This document shows, piece by piece, positions 5,774 to 10,323 of a stretch of 10,323 bases of DNA; position 1 is the stretch's first letter; each line of letters opens with the position of its first letter. The stretch is from Euryarchaeota archaeon UBA242 (GTDB taxonomy: Archaea; Thermoplasmatota; Poseidoniia; Poseidoniales; Poseidoniaceae): assembly GCA_002499015.1 (NCBI GenBank), contig DAJY01000052.1, positions 1 through 10,323 on the forward strand. Direction: 5' to 3'. A program made the position numbers and the translations under genes. The notes under the pieces are model-generated. The model searched no databases. It saw nothing but the letters and a program-made list of their open reading frames with translations, and had not been told where the DNA came from.

Positions 5774-6809
5774 AGAAGGACTGCTGAGACTTTTCAAGCC
5801 ATTCCTCTGCCCACCTTTCTCCACTTGCCACAAGTCTTCTTGCGAGGAAAAAGGCCTCACTAGCATTTCCAGAATCCAATAATAATTTTATTTTATTCAA
5901 ATCTGGATGTTCTTTGTCAGTAATATCTGGCTCATCTAAAACCGCAATATTATGTCCCACATCCGCTTCATCTGTAGTCTTTGAGATCCTTTGAGAAAGT
6001 GACTCCATTTGTTGTAGAAAAGTCGAGCGCATAGTAATATCAGGTCCTGACCAAGGTTGCTTATCCTCGCCATCCATTGCCCCCTTGAGACGTAATAGAA
6101 ATTTATCTCTTGGAGTTTGATGAGGATTTATTGCTTGTACATGATCATAACAAGACCATGCTTCATCAATCTCCCCTCTCCTTTCATGCAATCTACCTAA
6201 TTCCATCCATAATTCGTGATTATTTGGCCTGTGAGCCAGTAAGTGTCTAGACAATTCAATGAATAATTCAATATGGCCATTTTCTCTAAGCCGCTCTAAG
6301 CGCCGACCATAGATGATGTTGGCTCTTTGGTCACTGAAATCTAGCGTTCTACAACGCTGTGCAAATTCAACAATTCTTTGTTCGACTAAATCTTGCTCTC
6401 CATTATCTGTATTGGAAATTACTTGCCACCACATATCAGGATCTAGTGGGTCACGGGTAAATGCTGCTACAAGTAATTCAACTCCAACCATCAGAAAATC
6501 AATATCTTTCAATTGATCTACCAAATCTGGGTCACGACCAAGAATAACAAAAACATCTTCTAAAACTGCATTGAGCCCTTCACCATCCATATTTATTAAT
6601 TTGATATCAGCCAAACATTGCCAGTTTCTTTGGTCGGTGAAATCGTGCAAGATTGCTTGCCTAGCATTTTGCTCAGCCCAAGCCATATTCTCTTTTTCTC
6701 TAGAAGTATCGCTTGCTGCGAGACGAGTGAATTTCTGGGCTTGCGACCTAAATCGATTGCCTAGATTACGGCGAGGGTGTTGTAAAAGGTCACCACTTTC
6801 ACTCGCCAT
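5772..6809 (-). CDS. TPR-repeat protein of unknown function
   Basis: No specific family is recognised. The 345 aa, mostly helical and highly charged protein has clear TPR-type repeats in the middle: about 162-195 (YGRRLERLRENGHIELFIEL) and 196-229 (ELWMELGRLHERRGEIDEAW, then a proline in the canonical place, AINPHQTP). A further TPR-like pair of helices lies near 303-340 (LLLDSGNASEAFFLARRLVA). Earlier helices at 40-130 (NWQCLADIKL, DPDMWWQVI) may be degenerate repeats. There is no signal peptide or membrane segment, so a cytoplasmic scaffold is likely. The ATG at 6809 lacks an SD, unlike most genes here, and a TATA-like element about 33 nt upstream suggests a leaderless message. It is the first gene of a pair with the NUDIX hydrolase, 10 nt downstream. 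Confidence 0.85.
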   Translation of the reverse strand: MASESGDLLQHPRRNLGNRFRSQAQKFTRLAASDTSREKENMAWAEQNARQAILHDFTDQRNWQCLADIKLINMDGEGLNAVLEDVFVILGRDPDLVDQLKDIDFLMVGVELLVAAFTRDPLDPDMWWQVISNTDNGEQDLVEQRIVEFAQRCRTLDFSDQRANIIYGRRLERLRENGHIELFIELSRHLLAHRPNNHELWMELGRLHERRGEIDEAWSCYDHVQAINPHQTPRDKFLLRLKGAMDGEDKQPWSGPDITMRSTFLQQMESLSQRISKTTDEADVGHNIAVLDEPDITDKEHPDLNKIKLLLDSGNASEAFFLARRLVASGERWAEEWLEKSQQSF

Positions 6810-6837
6810 GTTTTTGTTTGAAACGCTATTAGCACTT

Positions 6838-6846
6838 CAAATAACT
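6838..6846 (-). promoter_or_regulatory. Possible TATA element for a leaderless TPR-NUDIX transcript
   Basis: On the minus strand GTTATTTGA is centred about 33 nt before the ATG at 6809. That is close to the archaeal TATA-to-start distance if transcription begins at or next to the start codon, and the absence of an SD there agrees. The match to a TATA box is weak. Confidence 0.3.
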
Positions 6847-6866
6847 GCCTCAATGTTCCAATTATC

Positions 6867-6906
6867 TTCTATTAACAAATAGAATGAAAACTGTGAGAAC
6901 CTCACA
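6867..6906 (-). terminator. Tandem inverted repeats at the 3' end of ubiD
   Basis: Reading the minus strand, TGTGAG-GTT-CTCACA (6906-6892) is a perfect 6-bp hairpin overlapping the ubiD TGA. It is followed by a T-rich stretch (GTTTTCATTCTATTTGTT) and then a second perfect 7-bp repeat, TTCTATT/AATAGAA with a 4-nt loop (6884-6867). Archaeal termination relies mainly on T-rich tracts, so the T-rich stretch may be the signal and the hairpins mRNA 3'-end protection. The position suits the end of the ubiD transcript. Confidence 0.5.
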
Positions 6907-8173
6907 TTACGGAATGGAAATCTTGAGGATTCTTGTCCAGAGAGATAGTTGCATCAAATCCGACTTTAGACGTGGTCGCATCTTCATTTCTTGAAGGGTC
7001 TAACGATGAACCTTTTTGATTGGATAAGATTACAGTGTCCACATCCGGTTGCCAGCGAGTAACCATAGCCCATTCGACACGAACTGGGTCGGTAATGTCT
7101 ATATCTTGATCAACGATTGTGACCATTTTCATCGAACGATGTCCAGCCAAAGCAGCATTGATCGCTTTGATTGGATCATCTTGGTGTAGCTTATTTATTT
7201 TTACAACCGCTGATAACCAACCGCAACCACCTTCTGTCAGATGAACATCCAAGCACTCAACAACCTCGTTAACCGCTGCTTTTATGGTAGGAGAACGAGG
7301 TAATCCCATCAATGTCTTATGTTCTGCTTCACCTGGTATTAAGGCGTGGAAAATTGGATTATTTCTGTGCGCTACTCCTTCAATTTCTATCACTGGTTCT
7401 TGGCGAACGTCATCAACTGTTCCAGTGATATCTACATATGGTCCTTCATCATCATTTTCCAGTGTAATATTACCCCACATCACATACTCAGAGTCGGCAG
7501 GTGCGACAATTCCATTTGGCATAGTTGTCAAATTAAGTGGAGTTCCATACAACTTTTGATGCAATGCTGCAGCAATTGTCAACTCGTCCACATTATCATC
7601 AAAAGACATTGCAGCGGCCAGTAATACAACAGGGTCTGGTGCATTTACAATTGCAATCTTTACTTTTCGTCCTTGCTCTCTTGCAGCCATTGTCATAGTC
7701 CTCAGGTGGCGGGGAACTAATCTCACTACCAAATGATTCTTATCGCGAACAAATTGACGGTGAAAAGACATATTACGAATTCCATTATCCTCTGCAATGA
7801 TTACACTTGCAGAAACATATCGTCCTCTATCTTGAGGCCAATGATGAGGAATTGGTAACTTTGTAATATCCACTTCCTCTTGAATATTTTCAAAACACGG
7901 TGAGTCATTGGGGCTGATTATTTGTGGTTGTTGCGGATTGCTCATTGCCCATCCCAAAGTGTCGATATAATCCTCCGGCGAGATTCCAATTGCCGCACAT
8001 AATCTTTCGCGCGTCAATAGATTGACGGCTGCCCTTTGACCGGGGCATTCAATGATGTTTTCAAAAATAGTCAGTGGATGTCCGTTTTCTCTAGAATGCT
8101 CCCACATCCCATGAATTACACTCACTGCATCCTTTTCAGTGGTCGCTGCTGCGAGGTGGTCGCGAAAGGCCAT
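6902..8173 (-). CDS. UbiD-family prenylated-FMN-dependent decarboxylase
   Basis: UbiD enzymes use prenylated FMN (made by UbiX) to decarboxylate unsaturated or aromatic acids reversibly. The 423 aa product aligns by eye with the family along its length. Counting from the ATG at 8173, NMSFHR gives the metal ligand N134 and active-site R139; VPRH gives H156; ADSE gives metal ligand E229; and EGPYVDITGT gives E243 and D248, where fungal Fdc1 has two glutamates. Later blocks HRNNPIFHALIPG, VEWAMVTRWQPD and KGSSLDPS are characteristic. The length is that of short archaeal members, shorter than the roughly 490 aa E. coli UbiD. Archaea lack ubiquinone, and a short archaeal UbiD is established as trans-anhydromevalonate 5-phosphate decarboxylase in the modified mevalonate pathway, so that role is plausible but unproven here. 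The start was chosen over GTG 8179 because GAGGTGGA (8180-8187) lies 6 nt before the ATG. Confidence 0.93.
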   Translation of the reverse strand: MAFRDHLAAATTEKDAVSVIHGMWEHSRENGHPLTIFENIIECPGQRAAVNLLTRERLCAAIGISPEDYIDTLGWAMSNPQQPQIISPNDSPCFENIQEEVDITKLPIPHHWPQDRGRYVSASVIIAEDNGIRNMSFHRQFVRDKNHLVVRLVPRHLRTMTMAAREQGRKVKIAIVNAPDPVVLLAAAMSFDDNVDELTIAAALHQKLYGTPLNLTTMPNGIVAPADSEYVMWGNITLENDDEGPYVDITGTVDDVRQEPVIEIEGVAHRNNPIFHALIPGEAEHKTLMGLPRSPTIKAAVNEVVECLDVHLTEGGCGWLSAVVKINKLHQDDPIKAINAALAGHRSMKMVTIVDQDIDITDPVRVEWAMVTRWQPDVDTVILSNQKGSSLDPSRNEDATTSKVGFDATISLDKNPQDFHSVM

Positions 8174-8179
8174 GACCAC

Positions 8180-8187
8180 TCCACCTC
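8180..8187 (-). promoter_or_regulatory. Shine-Dalgarno site of ubiD
   Basis: GAGGTGGA on the minus strand is 6 nt from the ATG at 8173 and directly touches the in-frame GTG at 8179. The spacing decides for the ATG. Confidence 0.7.
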
Positions 8188-8282
8188 AATTCAATGTTTC
8201 AACTTTCTTCATCAAAAGGGATAGAACAAGAGATGTAGGGCAAGAGGCTATGCGTTCTTATCAATTCGCAATACCCGCTTAG

Positions 8283-8291
8283 TTGATATAT
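8283..8291 (+). promoter_or_regulatory. TATA-like element for rpsL-rpsG
   Basis: TTGATATAT in the divergent ubiD/rpsL gap is the best TATA-box match there. With the usual 22-27 nt to the transcription start it predicts a short leader of about 15-20 nt that still contains the rpsL SD. No equally good element was found on the minus strand for ubiD. The rest of the 8174-8331 gap shows no gene or clear RNA structure. Confidence 0.45.
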
Positions 8292-8321
8292 GGGGGGCAA
8301 GACGGCGAACTGCTTCAATGC

Positions 8322-8327
8322 GGTGAT
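8322..8327 (+). promoter_or_regulatory. Shine-Dalgarno site deciding the rpsL start
   Basis: GGTGAT sits 4 nt before ATG 8332 but only 1 nt before ATG 8329. Together with the conserved archaeal S12 N-terminus MGxGLFA this places the start at 8332. Confidence 0.7.
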
Positions 8328-8331
8328 TATG

Positions 8332-8760
8332 ATGGGTCGAGGATTATTCGCAGGTGCAAAAATGGCCAAGGACCGTCAAAAGTTCAAATGGTCTGATCGA
8401 AGATACAAGAAGCGTATGCTCCAATCTCGTGCTAAGCACGACCCTCTTGCAGGTTCAACACAAGCAAAGGGTATCGTTATTGAAAAGGTCGGTATTGAAG
8501 CTAAACAACCGAACTCTGGAATTAGAAAGGCGGTCAAGATATCTCTTATCAAGAACGGAAACAAACTTACAGCTTTCGCACCAGGTGATGGTGCTATCAA
8601 TTTCATTGATGAACACGACGAAGTAATGGTCGAAGGTATCGGTGGACGTATGGGACGTTCCTATGGAGATATTCCTGGAGTTCGTTACAAGGTTATTCAA
8701 GTAAATGGTGTATCACTTGACGAAATGGTTCGTGGACGTAAGGAGAAGCCAATCCGCTGA
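8332..8760 (+). CDS. rpsL: Small ribosomal subunit protein S12 (uS12)
   Basis: S12 lies at the decoding centre of the 30S subunit and helps monitor codon-anticodon pairing. The 142 aa product is the archaeal/eukaryotic type (S23-like). It begins MGRGLFAGAK, continues DRQKFKWSDRRYKKR, and carries the highly conserved loop EAKQPNSGIRKAV (archaeal equivalent of the bacterial KPNSALRK loop), then NGNKLTAFAPGDGAINFIDEH and the C-terminal PGVRYKVIQVNGVSLDEMV ... RGRKEKP. Starting at 8332 gives the family N-terminus; the ATG at 8290 would add 14 unsupported residues. It is followed by rpsG after 11 nt, the usual S12-S7 order. The upstream neighbour is a divergent ubiD, not nusA or rpl30e as in many archaeal str operons. 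Confidence 0.97.
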   Translation: MGRGLFAGAKMAKDRQKFKWSDRRYKKRMLQSRAKHDPLAGSTQAKGIVIEKVGIEAKQPNSGIRKAVKISLIKNGNKLTAFAPGDGAINFIDEHDEVMVEGIGGRMGRSYGDIPGVRYKVIQVNGVSLDEMVRGRKEKPIR

Positions 8761-8771
8761 GGTGAATTATC

Positions 8772-9407
8772 ATGTCTGAAGAAGCAGAAATCGTTGAAGA
8801 AACAGTGGAAGAAGTTGTCGAAGATGTTCGCCCAATCGCAGGCATCGGAACTTTAGTATTCGGTAAGTGGGATGCTTCTGAAATTACTTGTAAAGACCCA
8901 GGTCTAGCACCTTATATCAATCTCTCAACTGTAGGAGTGCCACATACTGGTGGACGTCATGCAAATGCTTGGTTTGGAAAAGCAAAGCTTAGTGTTGTCG
9001 AGAGATTTATCAACAAGTTGATGAGAACTGGTCCATATACTGGTAAGAAACAAGGTGCAATGAAAGCATTTGAATCTTCACTAGATCAAATAGCATCAAA
9101 ATCCAACTCAAATCCATTGCAAACTTTTGTTGACGCAATTTGTAATGCTGCACCTATGGAAGAAATTACTCGTATCAAGTTCGGTGCAGTATCTCAACCA
9201 AAGGCTGTTGACTCTTCTCCATCTCGCCGTTTAGATGTAGCACTTCGTAATCTCGCACGAGGCTCACAACAAGGTACTCATAAATCTAAGAAAACCTTGA
9301 CCAACTGTATCATAAATGAATTAAGCAAAGCTGCAGTTGGAGATATTACTTCATTCGCAGTTTCTAAGAAAGAAGAATTGGAACGCATCGCTGCTTCCGC
9401 TCGTTGA
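8772..9407 (+). CDS. rpsG: Small ribosomal subunit protein S7 (uS7)
   Basis: S7 nucleates assembly of the 3' major domain of 16S rRNA and lines the E site near the subunit interface. The 211 aa product has the long archaeal form. Residues 1-20 are a strongly acidic extension (EEAEIVEETVEEVVEDV). The core begins FGKWDASEITCKDPGLAPYI and contains VVERFINKLMRTGPYTGKK, NPLQTFVDAICNAAP, and the conserved RRLDVALRNLARGS block. It ends in a helix rich in K and E (SKKEELERIAASAR). The ATG follows the rpsL stop by 11 nt, with GAGGTGAA starting inside that stop and 5-6 nt from the ATG, so the two are cotranscribed. No fusA (EF-2) follows, unlike the classical str order. Confidence 0.96.
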   Translation: MSEEAEIVEETVEEVVEDVRPIAGIGTLVFGKWDASEITCKDPGLAPYINLSTVGVPHTGGRHANAWFGKAKLSVVERFINKLMRTGPYTGKKQGAMKAFESSLDQIASKSNSNPLQTFVDAICNAAPMEEITRIKFGAVSQPKAVDSSPSRRLDVALRNLARGSQQGTHKSKKTLTNCIINELSKAAVGDITSFAVSKKEELERIAASAR

Positions 9408-9419
9408 TTTTAGTCTCAA

Positions 9420-9434
9420 CTCAATTGCTTTGAG
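9420..9434 (+). terminator. Weak hairpin after rpsG
   Basis: CTCAA (9420-9424) pairs with TTGAG (9430-9434) around TTGCT, 12 nt past the rpsG stop. A short T-run (9408-9411) precedes it and none follows. It could mark the rpsG 3' end, but chance is a fair alternative. The rest of 9408-9488 shows no gene and no convincing TATA box at the right distance for the next gene. Confidence 0.22.
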
Positions 9435-9488
9435 GACTTGTTCGCCCCAACAGTCAAAAGCAGTAGCCTCACCGCAATTTCATGGGTC

Positions 9489-9496
9489 AAGGTGAT
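9489..9496 (+). promoter_or_regulatory. Shine-Dalgarno site of the desaturase gene
   Basis: AAGGTGAT lies 6 nt before ATG 9503. The in-frame ATG at 9482 lies upstream of this SD and has none of its own, so 9503 is preferred. Confidence 0.7.
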
Positions 9497-9502
9497 TACA
9501 AT

Positions 9503-10323
9503 ATGAAAATCAGTTGGGTTAACGCTTTATTCTTGACTTTGACCCCTATTGTTGGCTTCGCAGGTGCTGCCGCTTTATGGAATCATTATGGCGCACCAGG
9601 ACTTTTTGAAGGTGTAATATTTATTTCGATGTATTTTGCATGTGGATTATCCATTACTGGAGGATATCATAGACTATTCTCGCACAGAGCCTATGAAGCA
9701 CATTGGCTCGCAGTACTTTTTTACACCATATTTGGCGCTGGAGCATTCCAGAATTCTGTAATAGAATGGTGCAGTGACCATCGTAATCACCACAAGGTGG
9801 TAGATACTGATGGTGACCCCTACAATGCAAAAAGAGGTTTTTGGTATTCACATATTATTTGGGTGATGACGGTTGATGAAGGCCGACCAAATGAATTCTC
9901 TAATGTAAAGGATCTTCAGTCGAACAAAATTATTGCTTGGCAACATCGAAATATTTTCAAAATTGGTGTTGCATCAGGATGGCTATTACCGATGGCAATT
10001 GGATACCTATATGGTGGAATCCCATATGCACTTAGTGGATTTATTTGGGGCGGAGTGCTACGAACAGTAGCAGTACACCACGGTACATTCTGTGTTAATT
10101 CAATCGCACATATATTTGGAACTCAACCATATGATGATACCAATACAAGTCGCGATTCATGGTGGGTTGCATTCTTGACTTTCGGTGAAGGATATCATAA
10201 TTTCCACCACATATTCCAAGCAGACTATCGCAATGGAATCAAGTGGTATCACTTTGACCCTACAAAGTGGTTAATCCAAATATTTTCAATGTTGAGGCTT
10301 GCAACCAAATTAAAGAAAACACC
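9503..10323 (+). CDS. Membrane fatty-acyl desaturase, stearoyl-CoA delta-9 type (partial, right edge)
   Basis: The 273 visible codons encode a membrane di-iron desaturase, which introduces a cis double bond into a fatty-acyl chain using O2 and electrons. All three histidine boxes are present: H56RLFSH61 (HxxxxH), H93RNHH97 (HxxHH) and H232NFHH236 (HxxHH). The additional metal-ligand segment VNSIAH gives N199 and H203. Other acyl-CoA desaturase marks are DHRNHHKVVDTDGDPYN, RGFWYSH, GTQPYDD and GEGYHNFHH. Hydrophobic segments lie at about 5-25, 33-54, 69-84, 153-171 and 174-191, in the expected places between boxes. The acyl-CoA type is favoured over acyl-lipid type by these blocks, but substrate is not proven. 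The gene runs off the edge, so a C-terminal cytochrome b5 domain cannot be excluded. Composition and SD match neighbouring genes, so if acquired it is not recent. It may be cotranscribed with rpsG (95-nt gap) or have its own promoter. Confidence 0.93.
   Translation, partial: MKISWVNALFLTLTPIVGFAGAAALWNHYGAPGLFEGVIFISMYFACGLSITGGYHRLFSHRAYEAHWLAVLFYTIFGAGAFQNSVIEWCSDHRNHHKVVDTDGDPYNAKRGFWYSHIIWVMTVDEGRPNEFSNVKDLQSNKIIAWQHRNIFKIGVASGWLLPMAIGYLYGGIPYALSGFIWGGVLRTVAVHHGTFCVNSIAHIFGTQPYDDTNTSRDSWWVAFLTFGEGYHNFHHIFQADYRNGIKWYHFDPTKWLIQIFSMLRLATKLKKT

Noticed and set aside
5762..5866. N-terminal extension of the NUDIX hydrolase
   Set aside because: It overlaps the upstream TPR gene, reads as low-quality sequence, and ATG 5761 has an excellent SD.
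6571..6882. Plus-strand open frame opposite the TPR gene as a possible gene
   Set aside because: Antisense shadow of a well-supported gene, low-complexity composition, no SD and no family resemblance.
7284..7624. Two plus-strand open frames opposite ubiD
   Set aside because: They lie fully antisense to conserved UbiD motifs and show no initiation signal, so they are shadows.
8290..8331. S12 starting at ATG 8290
   Set aside because: It lies within the TATA-like element, and the extra residues are absent from archaeal S12, which starts MGxGLFA.
9482..9502. Desaturase start at ATG 9482
   Set aside because: In frame but without its own SD; the AAGGTGAT between it and ATG 9503 points to the latter.
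9654..9851. Minus-strand open frame inside the desaturase region
   Set aside because: It is antisense to the first two histidine boxes of the desaturase, whose reading is unambiguous.
1..10323. CRISPR arrays, tRNAs, transposons, phage or defence genes
   Set aside because: No regularly spaced repeats, tRNA-like cloverleaf, transposase or defence domain was seen; nearly all sequence is explained by housekeeping-type genes.

Overview
The window reads as a piece of a euryarchaeal chromosome. Archaea-specific gene families are present (exosome Rrp4/Rrp41/Rrp42, ribosomal proteins L37Ae, archaeal-type S12 and S7, Pcc1-like KEOPS subunit, prefoldin beta). Most starts carry a Shine-Dalgarno sequence of the GAGGTGA/GGTGAT type that matches the archaeal 16S 3' end. 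The moderately AT-rich composition, compact packing and acidic protein tails would fit a marine planktonic lineage such as Marine Group II (Poseidoniia). That placement is an inference from gene content, not from a search.

Bases 54-5325, plus strand: one tightly packed operon running rrp4, rrp41, rrp42, rpl37ae, pcc1-like, pfdB, DHH/DHHA1 phosphoesterase, and an unrecognised helical-repeat protein. It is a variant of the well-known archaeal exosome superoperon. Most junctions overlap by 1-4 nt or abut. The clear exception is the rpl37ae/pcc1 junction, which holds a cUUCGg tetraloop hairpin and lacks the rpoP gene often found there. The operon joins RNA decay (exosome), translation (L37Ae), tRNA t6A modification (KEOPS), chaperoning (prefoldin) and a probable nucleotide or small-RNA phosphoesterase. 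Its promoter lies left of the window.

Bases 5339-6809, minus strand: a two-gene unit convergent with the operon, made of a TPR-like protein followed by a NUDIX hydrolase. It may be read from a leaderless-type promoter near 6842.

Bases 6902-8173, minus strand: a UbiD-family prenylated-FMN-dependent decarboxylase. The short archaeal form makes trans-anhydromevalonate 5-phosphate decarboxylase of the archaeal mevalonate (isoprenoid lipid) pathway a reasonable hypothesis. Two perfect inverted repeats lie at its 3' end.

Bases 8174-8331 form the divergent intergenic region, with a TATA-like element serving the plus-strand rpsL-rpsG pair (8332-9407). Here S12 and S7 stand apart from the nusA and fusA genes that usually flank them in archaea.

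Bases 9503-10323 (cut by the right edge) encode a membrane fatty-acyl desaturase of the stearoyl-CoA delta-9 type with all three histidine boxes. This is notable in an organism whose membrane lipids should be isoprenoid ethers.

No tRNA, rRNA, CRISPR array, insertion sequence or phage gene was seen.
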